From a virus, in the IMG/VR virus record IMGVR_UViG_3300033145_000476, positions 62,001 to 126,000 of that record: 64,000 bases of DNA, one strand, 5' to 3'. Position 1 is the stretch's first letter. Each line of letters starts with the position of its first letter. The notes beneath the pieces were generated by a model, which was given only the letters and a program-made list of their open reading frames with translations, did not search any database and had not been told where the DNA came from. The translations under genes and the position numbers were made by a program. Below, one piece after another: positions 46,200 through 54,397 of this stretch.

Positions 46200-46968
46200 A
46201 GAAGAGGTTCTAAACAACGTAGCAATAGGTGCAGGCAAGGTTGAACAGAGGTTAGCTGAGAAAAAGCAGAAACTTCTTTATCTAGCCGTGTCTGGCTCTC
46301 ACGCTTGGGGGCTGGAACGACCAGATAGCGACTTTGATTTGCGTGGTATATATCAAGACCCTACTGATAAGATATTGGATTTGCGTAAAGGTAGAGATAC
46401 GATAGAGTTTACTGATGGCATATATGATGTGCAGTTATATGAAGTTGAGAAATTTTTTAGGCTGCTTTGCAACCACAATGGTAATATGGTTACGTTACTC
46501 CAACTTCCTATGTGTCCTTATATGGATACCGAGTACGTGCCTTGGAACACAATAGGAAATTTCTTTATTACAAAAAAACTGAGATTTTACTATCGAGGTT
46601 ATGCCGAGTCGCAAAGAAAAAGAGCGTTGTCTCAGCGTGGCGGGAAAGCACTTATCTATACCTATCGAGAAATGTTTTCTGGACTATTCTTGATGAAGTA
46701 TGGTTTTATGTGTTTCAACTTCAAACAGCTTTGGCAAGAAGCAGAGGAAAACGGGTGGTATAATGAGGGGTTGCTTTATAAATATTACGCTAACCCAAAA
46801 CTCCCTGTGAGTGATGAGGGTTGGACTAAATTCTATGATGAGTGGGAGATATTGTCAGAAAAGTTAGATACTGAGGCAGAAAGATCCTCATTACCTGATA
46901 ACTTTGATGGTTATGAGCTTTGTAACGCTTATCTCAGGCTACTGAGATTGAAGGGATTAAATTTATAA
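46186..46968 (+). CDS. Nucleotidyltransferase, RlaP-like
   Basis: A 260-residue protein. VSGSHAWGLERPDSDFDLRG is the GS-x10-DxD active-site motif of DNA polymerase beta-type nucleotidyltransferases in the form typical of PF10127 (RlaP), a family found next to RNA ligases. Helical C-terminal domain with CNHNGNMVTLLQLP. It may modify RNA ends before ligation. Confidence 0.83.
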   Translation: MGNFKEEVLNNVAIGAGKVEQRLAEKKQKLLYLAVSGSHAWGLERPDSDFDLRGIYQDPTDKILDLRKGRDTIEFTDGIYDVQLYEVEKFFRLLCNHNGNMVTLLQLPMCPYMDTEYVPWNTIGNFFITKKLRFYYRGYAESQRKRALSQRGGKALIYTYREMFSGLFLMKYGFMCFNFKQLWQEAEENGWYNEGLLYKYYANPKLPVSDEGWTKFYDEWEILSEKLDTEAERSSLPDNFDGYELCNAYLRLLRLKGLNL

Positions 46969-46978
46969 AGGAGTAAAA

Positions 46979-47398
46979 ATGGAGACACAGCTTGTTGAAC
47001 AATTAAGCCCTACGCAGAGAGAGGAACTCAATCCACCCTTATTTTATTATGACAAGCAGACTAGCGTTTGTTTGCTAATGAATACTAAGGGCGAGCCAAT
47101 GGCAAGGGGAATAGCAATTTGCTCACCACTTGACCCGTTTGAGAAGAGAATAGGAAGGGCGAAGGCGTTAGGAAGGGCTATCCAAGCACTTATCAAACAA
47201 GATACAAACGGATGGATAAATCCTCATCGGTTCGATGAGCGGAAACCTGGTATTCCTCGTACCAAACAGGAGGAGATAAAAATTCGTTTGAGAAATGCTG
47301 CTTATACCTACGGTTGGAAGTCTGCTTTCCACCCTACACTAACGGATTTGGAAAAGCAACTGTTAAACGGAAGCAAACTTTATGCCACGATTAAGTAA
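46979..47398 (+). CDS. Hypothetical protein
   Basis: A 139-residue protein, METQLVEQLSPTQREELNPP..., with AAGGAG. The body has RAKALGRAIQALIKQ and an Arg-rich segment. Not recognised. Confidence 0.65.
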   Translation: METQLVEQLSPTQREELNPPLFYYDKQTSVCLLMNTKGEPMARGIAICSPLDPFEKRIGRAKALGRAIQALIKQDTNGWINPHRFDERKPGIPRTKQEEIKIRLRNAAYTYGWKSAFHPTLTDLEKQLLNGSKLYATIK

Positions 47399-47864
47399 AA
47401 GACTTCAAAAGGCTATTGAGAGAGCGGAGAAACAAGCAAGGAAAGAGGCTCTCAAAGAACCTAAGAGGAAAAGGAGAACTGTAAAATCAAGCCCTGAACC
47501 ACGAAGTCCGTCTGGCAGGTGGATAAAGGATGAGTGGGGTGAACAGGGTGAAGTTTACTTTGATGGTAAACTTTATTGGATTACTTTATTTAAAGCAGGA
47601 AAAGAACCCTACACTGTTGAAGCTTATTCCTGTGGATTAAGTGAGGAAAAATGGGAAGAATACAAGAAACATCCAATAAGAACAAACCTGGAAAAATTTC
47701 TAGGGAAACCGAAACGAGAACGGAAATCAGGGACTTCGGGGACAAAAGAACGATTGTCCTCTACACAACGGAAAACGAAGTCTACCAAGTCCTCAAAGAC
47801 AAGGCAGAAAAAGTCATCCCGTACGAAATCTGGAAAGACGGTGACCCAAGGAAAGCGAGGTTAG
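47382..47864 (+). CDS. Basic protein with overprinted Lys/Ser/Arg-rich tail
   Basis: A 160-residue protein. N-terminal basic helix (MPRLSKRLQKAIERAEKQAR), a small beta domain (GEVYFDGKLYWITLFKAGKE) and, after residue 105, a Lys/Ser/Thr-rich low-complexity tail resembling histone tails. That tail overlaps the next gene by 214 nt in another frame. Probably nucleic-acid binding. Confidence 0.6.
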   Translation: MPRLSKRLQKAIERAEKQARKEALKEPKRKRRTVKSSPEPRSPSGRWIKDEWGEQGEVYFDGKLYWITLFKAGKEPYTVEAYSCGLSEEKWEEYKKHPIRTNLEKFLGKPKRERKSGTSGTKERLSSTQRKTKSTKSSKTRQKKSSRTKSGKTVTQGKRG

Positions 47865-47992
47865 TGGCGGTAGACTTATATTTCCCCAAGACTAAAAAAG
47901 ATGCTGTAAATAAGGTAATAGTACAGCTTCAAAAAACAGGCAAAAATTGCCTCAAATCGAAATCCTGCCAAAGATTGTTAAAATCTATATAA
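47651..47992 (+). CDS. Hypothetical protein overlapping the previous gene
   Basis: A 113-residue protein. GAGG precedes the ATG. The part TIVLYTTENEVYQVLKDKAEKV and the KARLVAVDLYFPKTKKDAVN segment look like a folded alpha/beta domain, so this frame is probably real. The overlap makes the tail of the previous protein the likely overprinted product. Confidence 0.62.
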   Translation: MGRIQETSNKNKPGKISRETETRTEIRDFGDKRTIVLYTTENEVYQVLKDKAEKVIPYEIWKDGDPRKARLVAVDLYFPKTKKDAVNKVIVQLQKTGKNCLKSKSCQRLLKSI

Positions 47993-48009
47993 GAGGTCAT
48001 AAAAATTAA

Positions 48010-48555
48010 ATGCCACCAACTTTCAATACTAAAATCCGTAGTTATGGATGGTATTGCGGTAAATGTAAGGAACGTAAACCAATTGATAAGGTTTGGGTAG
48101 CGAAGGTAAGGCAAGAGAACAGATGGTCTAATAAAGGTTATGTCGGAATTATTTGTGCCGATTGTAATACCGAGCTACTTGATTGTTTCGTTGCAAAGAA
48201 ATACTATCCAGAGCTAAAGAGAAAATGCGAAACGTGTGAAGATAGATTTCAGTGTTTTACTATGTCAGAGGCACAAATTGAGAAACCAATGAAATCTATT
48301 TATGCACACGAAATACATCCTCACATCCCACTCGAAAATGAGGATGAAGTTGTTGGAATCAGATCTTATACAGGTAAGATATATGACAAACTCGAAACAA
48401 AGGAATTTTGCGTATATCCTGAAAGAGATGATTGTAATCATAGCTGGATGCGAGCAAATTATACTGGCTCACCTTATAGAAGATGTCGGTATATGAAATA
48501 TGACAAACAAAACAAGGAGTGGTATTGTGAATACGGCAGACAAATTAGGGGTTGA
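48010..48555 (+). CDS. Cys-tag protein with zinc ribbon
   Basis: A 181-residue protein. CGKCKERK and CADCNTE form a zinc ribbon (residues 16-52), the tag CETCEDRFQCFTM is at 73-85, and further Cys (CVYPERDDC, CRYM, CEYG) near the C-terminus suggest another metal site. Confidence 0.78.
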   Translation: MPPTFNTKIRSYGWYCGKCKERKPIDKVWVAKVRQENRWSNKGYVGIICADCNTELLDCFVAKKYYPELKRKCETCEDRFQCFTMSEAQIEKPMKSIYAHEIHPHIPLENEDEVVGIRSYTGKIYDKLETKEFCVYPERDDCNHSWMRANYTGSPYRRCRYMKYDKQNKEWYCEYGRQIRG

Positions 48556-48811
48556 TAAGAAAGATTTATATACTCTCAGCGAGTTCTTAATTAAGGAACA
48601 TATCGGTTCACTATCACCTGAAACAAATGAAGTTCTTATCAATCTTTCATTTAGACTTGGGCAAATAAAGCTCAAAGATATACCAGAGGAAGTAGAGGAT
48701 GAATTGTTTGCCTACATAAAGGCAGTGGACTTGGTTGCAAAAACTAATACTTGTCATCAGATGTTAGTATTAAAAAAATTAGGGGAGGCAGTCGGTGTCG
48801 AGGAAAAGTGA
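48527..48811 (+). CDS. Helical hypothetical protein
   Basis: A 94-residue protein with a GTG start after AAGGAG. Helical throughout (DLYTLSEFLIKEHIGSLSPE...). Overlaps both neighbours. Not recognised. Confidence 0.6.
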   Translation: MNTADKLGVDKKDLYTLSEFLIKEHIGSLSPETNEVLINLSFRLGQIKLKDIPEEVEDELFAYIKAVDLVAKTNTCHQMLVLKKLGEAVGVEEK

Positions 48812-49241
48812 AATAACCCAAAGACTAAAAGAAATAAGTAAAGCTATGCAGCCTCTTACTGAGGAAGAAATGAATCTCAACCAGGAGCTTAAAGACCTCA
48901 GAGTAAAGGAAATGCTTGACTCTGGAGTTCTCAGCCAAATCAAGTGGAAATTTACCATCAATCAAAAAGAGGGTAGTGTGCTACTTGAAGGTCCAAGGCG
49001 CTATGAACCAAAAGAACTTTTTGCCCCATCTGATTGGGAACACGATCACATCACTGTGGGCAAAGCCGAGATTATTTACTCCGATGGTGAAGCCTACATT
49101 AGATTCGATAGCATTAAACTATTCAAACACTACAAAGAGAAGTGGAATCTCGATGTTGACTACTCTGCACTTGAAGAGGCTATGGCTACAGCAAAGGAAA
49201 CTTTCGAGGATTTGCAAGAATTGAAAGAGGGTATCAGATGA
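48795..49241 (+). CDS. Hypothetical protein
   Basis: A 148-residue protein with a GTG start after GGGGAGG. Coiled-coil N-terminus, then a beta-rich middle (WKFTINQKEGSVLLEGPRRY) and a helical end. Not recognised. Confidence 0.65.
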   Translation: MSRKSEITQRLKEISKAMQPLTEEEMNLNQELKDLRVKEMLDSGVLSQIKWKFTINQKEGSVLLEGPRRYEPKELFAPSDWEHDHITVGKAEIIYSDGEAYIRFDSIKLFKHYKEKWNLDVDYSALEEAMATAKETFEDLQELKEGIR

Positions 49242-49447
49242 AAATAAAAAAAGTTAATCTCACTGACCAGCTTAGAATAAGGATTGCCGATGGTGAAACT
49301 GATGGTAAACCATTTGTAGTGGGTGTATTAGCTAGTGGTGATGAAATGGGCGTAGTGGTTGAGTTTGATGATGAGACATACCTAGCACCCACTGAGGAAA
49401 TTATCAAGGAAATAATAAAGTTCAGAGGTAAAAATGCTGAATCTTAG
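49238..49447 (+). CDS. Small hypothetical protein
   Basis: A 69-residue protein, MKIKKVNLTDQLRIRIADGE..., beta-rich with an acidic character. Coupled on both sides by overlaps. Confidence 0.62.
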   Translation: MKIKKVNLTDQLRIRIADGETDGKPFVVGVLASGDEMGVVVEFDDETYLAPTEEIIKEIIKFRGKNAES

Positions 49448-50042
49448 AGAACTCTGCAAAGTAGATATTCCAGAAGGTAGAAGCGGTGAGTGGTATGTAG
49501 AAAAGTTTGAGGTTAAAGATGATATTGAAAGAACAATCTTTAATCTGCACGCAGGGGGTAGGAGCGTACCAGTTGGCATTTACACTCGCTTATGTAAAGA
49601 TAGAAGCTTTAATAATCCAATAATGTCCGATACTCCTGCCGAGATATATGACCACGCAGAAGCAATTTATAAGATACAGAATTATGGTGGCAGGATTTTA
49701 ATAAATGGTCTAGGACTCGGTTGTATCGTAAAGGCTGCCCTATCATTCCCTAATGTAGAACGAGTAGATGTTGTGGAGCTAGAACAAGATGTTATTAATC
49801 TTATTGCACCACATTACACAGACCCAAGAGTTCATATCTACCACGATGATGCCTACACAATAAAGTGGGATAAGACTGACAGATGGACGGTTGCGTGGCA
49901 CGATATTTGGGCAAACATTTGTTCTGATAACCTAGAGGGGATGGGCAAGTTACATCGTAGATATGGTCACAGAGTTCAGTGGCAAGGTTCTTGGTCTAAG
50001 GCGGAGTGCTTATATCAAAGACGCAGAGATAGTTGGTGGTAG
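49434..50042 (+). CDS. Class I SAM-dependent methyltransferase-like protein
   Basis: A 202-residue protein. ILINGLGLGCIVKAAL is the glycine-rich SAM motif I, VDVVELEQDVI motif II (acidic residue after the second strand) and VHIYHDDAYTI the next segment, as in spermidine-synthase-like methyltransferases. The C-terminus is short and Arg/Trp-rich. Substrate unknown. Confidence 0.75.
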   Translation: MLNLRELCKVDIPEGRSGEWYVEKFEVKDDIERTIFNLHAGGRSVPVGIYTRLCKDRSFNNPIMSDTPAEIYDHAEAIYKIQNYGGRILINGLGLGCIVKAALSFPNVERVDVVELEQDVINLIAPHYTDPRVHIYHDDAYTIKWDKTDRWTVAWHDIWANICSDNLEGMGKLHRRYGHRVQWQGSWSKAECLYQRRRDSWW

Positions 50043-50058
50043 TGCAAACACAAAAGAC

Positions 50059-50087
50059 TTGACAATTAGATTGATTTGTTGTATAAT
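50059..50087 (+). promoter_or_regulatory. Promoter of the PC4-like gene
   Basis: TTGACA, 17-nt spacer, TATAAT with TTG before it. GGAGG follows before the ATG at 50105. This copy lacks the GGCGATG spacer. Confidence 0.88.
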
Positions 50088-50104
50088 AATATTGGAGGAT
50101 AAAA

Positions 50105-50386
50105 ATGAGCAGTTTTGGTGAAGCTGATAAAGCAAGCAGAGTAAAATCAGGCAAGAGCGAAAAGAGTGAGTGGAAGGTTCTCGCTACTTTGGGTGAGATT
50201 CAAAAGAACAAAGCAGATACTTTGAAAATCACCAGGGTAAATTATGCTGGTAAGGAGTTAGTCAATCTCCAGATATGGAGAAAGAACTCTGAAACTGGTA
50301 AAGTATTTCCGTTGAAAGATCAGAAACTCTCTTTTAATATTGAACTGAAAGATAAAGTAGCTGAGGCAATATCAGCAGCAGAATGA
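50105..50386 (+). CDS. PC4-like single-stranded-DNA-binding protein
   Basis: A 93-residue protein. After a basic, Ser-rich N-terminus, residues 35-90 (LKITRVNYAGKELVNLQIWR, KVFPLKDQKLSFNIELKDKV) match the PC4/p15 transcriptional coactivator fold, a strand-rich domain followed by a helix that binds single-stranded DNA. Its own promoter suggests high expression, fitting a replication or transcription cofactor. Confidence 0.65.
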   Translation: MSSFGEADKASRVKSGKSEKSEWKVLATLGEIQKNKADTLKITRVNYAGKELVNLQIWRKNSETGKVFPLKDQKLSFNIELKDKVAEAISAAE

Positions 50387-50685
50387 TATACTATAAAGCA
50401 CTTGACCCACAATTGAGGTCTCTAGGTTTAAAGAGGGCGAACCCTATTCAATACCTTGAGGGAAAATGGGTTTATCCTAGAGAAATGCCCGACCCAGGAC
50501 AGTATACCAAAGGTGGGCTGTGGGTTGGGAAAAATCGGTCATTTATACGCTGGATATGTAAATATATGCGTGAGAAGTATGACCGTGACGTTGTGGTTTA
50601 TACTTGTGAAATTGGCAGAGTTCTTTGGGAATCCTGCAATCGGATAAAGACTGACAAGGTTAAATTATTAGAGAGAGTCGTATGA
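50383..50685 (+). CDS. Hypothetical protein
   Basis: A 100-residue protein, MIYYKALDPQLRSLGLKRAN..., aromatic and basic with GLWVGKNRSFIRWICKYMRE. ATGA coupling to the PC4-like gene. Not recognised; an ADP-ribosylation-related or nucleic-acid binding fold cannot be excluded. Confidence 0.62.
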   Translation: MIYYKALDPQLRSLGLKRANPIQYLEGKWVYPREMPDPGQYTKGGLWVGKNRSFIRWICKYMREKYDRDVVVYTCEIGRVLWESCNRIKTDKVKLLERVV

Positions 50686-51134
50686 CAAAAGAATCGTGGA
50701 ACTATAAAGGATTACCCATAATTAAAAACAAGTACATTCCAGACGATGCAATATTTATGCTTAGTGATTATCACGCTGGAGAATTGGTTCACGACTTTAA
50801 AAGTAGGAAAACCTATGTGGCAACTGACACGGGGAGACTTCAAACGATAACTCCCAACATCCAAAACATCCCGAAAAACAGGGATGAAGATGAAAGTGTT
50901 TATCTGTGGGAAAAGTGCAGAGAAAGACAGCGAAATAGTAATTTTGGGTTGTGTGATACGTGTCACGAAAGGTTCAGATGTTGGACAGCTTGCTATCCTG
51001 AGATACGTATCTTTAAGGATGGAATGGAGCTACACCAAGCTGCACAAACACTAACCAATATGATAAGAGCACAGGGCATCACGATGAGTGATCTTGAGAA
51101 AGCGGTGGCTATGGTTAGTGGGGTAAAGATATGA
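50682..51134 (+). CDS. Cys-tag protein
   Basis: A 150-residue protein. The tag CDTCHERFRCWTA is at residues 91-103 with an upstream Cys at 79. The C-terminal third is a helical region (MELHQAAQTLTNMIRAQGIT). Confidence 0.77.
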   Translation: MTKESWNYKGLPIIKNKYIPDDAIFMLSDYHAGELVHDFKSRKTYVATDTGRLQTITPNIQNIPKNRDEDESVYLWEKCRERQRNSNFGLCDTCHERFRCWTACYPEIRIFKDGMELHQAAQTLTNMIRAQGITMSDLEKAVAMVSGVKI

Positions 51135-51162
51135 AAATTTTGTGCGTAGAGTATCAACCATA

Positions 51163-52467
51163 ATGTATGACGTAATTATAGTCGGAGCTGGACCTGCTGG
51201 AATAGCGGCAGCTAATCGCTTAAAACTAAATACTCTTCTGATTGAAAAAGGTCAGAGCATAGATAAAAGAACGTCTAAGACATCAGGTTTTGGGGGTGCT
51301 GGTCTATTTTCTGATGGAAAGCTCATTTATTCCACTACAGTCGGTGGAAATTTATCGTCCTTGGTAGGAAATAATGTTACAGAAAAGTATTTAATGGATA
51401 CGTTAAAATTATTTAATGTAACTTTACCAGAAGACGCTGCTGAAGAGGAAAATGAGTTAGTCAAAAAAGCTGCGGGTGTAGGATTAGATTTAGTAAAAAC
51501 CAGTACGGTCCACCTAGGGACAGATGGTGTATTTAATTTTTCAAAGGATATGCTAAATAAATTAAATGCAAAAATTCAGATCGGGACGGCAGTAACCTGC
51601 GTATACAAACATCCAAGAGGTTACTTTGAGGTCAATACTAACCGAGGTAACCATTACGAGTGTAAATATCTTATTCTCGCCCCTGGTCGTGAAGGTGCAG
51701 AATGGTTAAGCGAAGAACTAACCCACGATCTCAAGATAAAGAACGTAGGTAATCGAGTTGATTTGGGTATAAGAATGGAGTTGCCTAGCACAGTAGTAGA
51801 AAGGTTAATAAACTTTGCTCACGACTTCAAACTCTATTACTACCCTAAACCATTCGATGACCAAGTAAGAACATTCTGCGTCTGCCCTGGTGGACACGTT
51901 GTACGTGAGAACTACGATACGTTGATAACCTGTAATGGGCATAGTTACTCAAAAGATAGAACCAATAACACCAACTTTGCTATTTTAGTGTCTATTCCCT
52001 TCGGAAATCCAATAGACCCGATAAAATATGGTAAATCAATCGTATCGTTAGCAAATAACATATCAGATGGTGGGGTGATCATTCAGAGGCTAACGGATTT
52101 AGAGCAAGGAAGAAGAACAACGAAGGAGAGGTTGAGTAAAAGCGTGGTGAAACCGACATTGGAGAACCCGTTTGCGGGTGATTTATCTCTAGTGATTCCC
52201 CACCGATACCTAAACGATATATTTGGTATGTTAAAAACTATGGATAAACTTACTCCAGGGATTATGATGGGGGACAACCTGCTCTATGGAGTGGAAGTAA
52301 AGTTTTACTCAAATATAATCAAACTAAGCAACCAACTCGAAACCGATGTCCATAATTTATTCTGTATAGGTGATGGGAGTGGGGTATCAAGGGGTATACT
52401 TCAAGCGGCTGCGAGTGGTTTGATTGTTGCAGATGCAATAAATGGGAGGGAAGATGGAAATACCTAA
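51163..52467 (+). CDS. FAD-dependent oxidoreductase (COG2509-like)
   Basis: A 434-residue protein starting MYDVIIVGAGPAGIAAANRL, a Rossmann FAD-binding site with GxGxxG. SGFGGAGLFSDGKL matches the signature of the uncharacterised FAD-dependent dehydrogenases of COG2509. ILAPGREGAEWL and the C-terminal LFCIGDGSGVSRGILQAAAS complete the flavin fold. Substrate unknown; unusual in a phage-like element. No tag. Confidence 0.88.
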   Translation: MYDVIIVGAGPAGIAAANRLKLNTLLIEKGQSIDKRTSKTSGFGGAGLFSDGKLIYSTTVGGNLSSLVGNNVTEKYLMDTLKLFNVTLPEDAAEEENELVKKAAGVGLDLVKTSTVHLGTDGVFNFSKDMLNKLNAKIQIGTAVTCVYKHPRGYFEVNTNRGNHYECKYLILAPGREGAEWLSEELTHDLKIKNVGNRVDLGIRMELPSTVVERLINFAHDFKLYYYPKPFDDQVRTFCVCPGGHVVRENYDTLITCNGHSYSKDRTNNTNFAILVSIPFGNPIDPIKYGKSIVSLANNISDGGVIIQRLTDLEQGRRTTKERLSKSVVKPTLENPFAGDLSLVIPHRYLNDIFGMLKTMDKLTPGIMMGDNLLYGVEVKFYSNIIKLSNQLETDVHNLFCIGDGSGVSRGILQAAASGLIVADAINGREDGNT

Positions 52468-52687
52468 AGAGTATCAAGACTTTTGTAAGGAAGTTGGGAA
52501 GCTGGCGAGGAAGTATAAATTGTCAGAGTTTAGAGGGGAATTCAGACCACCCATTCGTGCTGACTGGCATTCAATGATTAGTTTTAGCTGGACACAGGGC
52601 AGGCACGGAGCAGAGGCAGGAAACATTTCTATAAATTCCCAAGTTTGGGTAAACAGTACAATTGATGAGGAAAATGAAAGAGGATAA
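52454..52687 (+). CDS. Small hypothetical protein
   Basis: A 77-residue protein (MEIPKEYQDFCKEVGKLARK) after GGGAGG, starting inside the FAD gene. The middle (FRPPIRADWHSMISFSWTQGR) is strand-rich. Not recognised. Confidence 0.62.
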   Translation: MEIPKEYQDFCKEVGKLARKYKLSEFRGEFRPPIRADWHSMISFSWTQGRHGAEAGNISINSQVWVNSTIDEENERG

Positions 52688-52719
52688 AGGTTACGCTACC
52701 AAACGAGGAACGAGAACGA

Positions 52720-53193
52720 ATGAGGCAAGCTTATCCTCCACCAAAGAAAGCTACGTTCTCAAAAGCGATGGCAATCTGGAAATCTGTGCCCGATTTCGGG
52801 TCTGACTTTGGACCTGAACCAGACATCTTCAGCACGACTGTGCCAGATAATAAAGAGCTTCAAAAGATAATGCAAGAGTTGATGAAGATGCAAAAATGGC
52901 AACCGAGTGGTGGTTATGCTAAGATTGAACCAGAGGAAGATAAGGAAGCGAAAGAGGCTGCAAAGTTAAAGAGGTTTATGACTATGTGTTTTAATCGCAC
53001 AACGGATTTTACCAAGTGTGATTATTGTGAATTCAGATTTAGATGTTTTACCGAAGTAACAAAAAGGAAGAAAGATGGAACTAATAACAATCAACAGCGA
53101 GAACGGGAAGATACTCCGAAAAAAATCTCACCAAGTGTCTTTAAACTCAGACCTAAAAACCCTGGCAGAAGAGTTATCAAGGGTTCTAAATGA
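52720..53193 (+). CDS. Cys-tag protein with overprinted tail
   Basis: A 157-residue protein. Helical body, then the tag CDYCEFRFRCFTE at residues 100-112. The last 39 residues (Lys/Asn/Pro-rich) overlap the deformylase gene by 119 nt in another frame. Confidence 0.72.
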   Translation: MRQAYPPPKKATFSKAMAIWKSVPDFGSDFGPEPDIFSTTVPDNKELQKIMQELMKMQKWQPSGGYAKIEPEEDKEAKEAAKLKRFMTMCFNRTTDFTKCDYCEFRFRCFTEVTKRKKDGTNNNQQREREDTPKKISPSVFKLRPKNPGRRVIKGSK

Positions 53194-53563
53194 GAAGCAA
53201 GGTCAAGGGTTGGCAGCTCCACAACTAGGTGAGCTAGTCCGTGTCTTTGTGATGAAGTATAGGGGTAAGGATTTAGTAGTAGTAAATCCTACTTTGAAGC
53301 ATAAAAAAGGTGCGTGGAAAGTGGTTGAGCGGTGTTTCAGCATACCTGAAAAATGGTATGAAGTGAAACGACCACAATCAATGACACTATTTGGAACTGA
53401 TTTAGATGGTGGGGGGATAAAGATTAAATGCGACCATATTCTCTCGTCTGTTGTTGAACACGAAGTTGACCATCTGTCAGGCATCTTAATTGACAAAAAA
53501 GGGAAGGAAGTGCAGGCAGAGAAAGACAAACCTCTAGCCTATCCTAAGTTGGCTTACGCATAA
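53075..53563 (+). CDS. def: Peptide deformylase
   Basis: A 162-residue protein that removes the formyl group from new proteins. Motif 1 GQGLAAPQL, motif 2 ERCFSIPEKW (metal-binding Cys kept, Gly changed to Arg) and motif 3 VVEHEVDHLSGIL (HExDH, two metal His and the catalytic Glu) are all present. Size is normal for a compact phage deformylase; such genes are known in cyanophages and vibriophages. Confidence 0.92.
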   Translation: MELITINSENGKILRKKSHQVSLNSDLKTLAEELSRVLNEKQGQGLAAPQLGELVRVFVMKYRGKDLVVVNPTLKHKKGAWKVVERCFSIPEKWYEVKRPQSMTLFGTDLDGGGIKIKCDHILSSVVEHEVDHLSGILIDKKGKEVQAEKDKPLAYPKLAYA

Positions 53564-53919
53564 TGAACAAGTATGGATTTAGTGGAGAACTACCAATAAA
53601 GACAAATGGTGGGCAGGTAGTTGCCACATCGTTCAATCGCATTGTTCACGGTAAGCGTGGTGCGTATGTCGAATTTTTAGATGAACAGATAAACAAGGAA
53701 GCAATTGAACTTCCAGAGGGGTCGGAGTGGAGATTAGACAATGAACACCCTGCTGGAAAAATGTGTTACTTTGTGTTATACTGTCCAAAAGGAGAAAAGA
53801 TAAGAATATATCACCAGAAACGTGTGGTAGATTACGCTGATTATGTAATAGGTAGGTGGTATATTGCTCCTAAATGCTTACAAGGATTTGAGGTAATTGG
53901 TAGATATGATAGTAATTGA
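53563..53919 (+). CDS. Hypothetical protein
   Basis: A 118-residue beta-rich protein (MNKYGFSGELPIKTNGGQVV...), coupled to def by TAATG. Not recognised. Confidence 0.65.
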   Translation: MNKYGFSGELPIKTNGGQVVATSFNRIVHGKRGAYVEFLDEQINKEAIELPEGSEWRLDNEHPAGKMCYFVLYCPKGEKIRIYHQKRVVDYADYVIGRWYIAPKCLQGFEVIGRYDSN

Positions 53920-54397
53920 CCCAAATAATTTTAATTTTGAGGAACTGGAAAAAGATGGAAAGATAGTCGCAGTATCGGGTTATTTTGATCCGCCCACACC
54001 TACTCATCTTATCTACTTTAGGGCAGCAAAGGAACTTGGGAAGTGGCTAGTCGTTATATTGAACACCGATGAACAATTATTAATGAAGCGAAAAGGGACT
54101 CCACTTGAAGGCAAGATAAGATATGAATGGTGGGACAGAGCATTTATCGTGAACGAATTTAAAACAGTCAATCTGGTTGTAAGGTCAATTGATGAGGGAA
54201 GAGGTATAGCAGAAACTATAAGAGCAATTAAACCCAACATCTTTGCGAAGGGTGGGGATAGAAACCCAAAAGATAATCCTATCCCCCAAGAAGAAATAGA
54301 TGTTTGTAAGGAAGTAGGTTGCGAGATTGTGTATGGTGTGGGTGGTGACAAAGATAGTAAGACACATTCAAGTTCTTGGTATAATTGGGAAAGCTAA
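53906..54397 (+). CDS. Cytidylyltransferase-like protein
   Basis: A 163-residue protein. SGYFDPPTPTHLIYFRAAKE is the (F/Y)D...HxGH strand-loop of the nucleotidyltransferase fold, with the first His replaced (TPTH). LLMKRKGTPLEGKIRYEWWD and KGGDRNPKDNPIPQEEID match the RfaE-type/glycerol-3-phosphate cytidylyltransferase pattern. It would transfer a nucleotide to a small phosphorylated substrate. Confidence 0.78.
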   Translation: MIVIDPNNFNFEELEKDGKIVAVSGYFDPPTPTHLIYFRAAKELGKWLVVILNTDEQLLMKRKGTPLEGKIRYEWWDRAFIVNEFKTVNLVVRSIDEGRGIAETIRAIKPNIFAKGGDRNPKDNPIPQEEIDVCKEVGCEIVYGVGGDKDSKTHSSSWYNWES

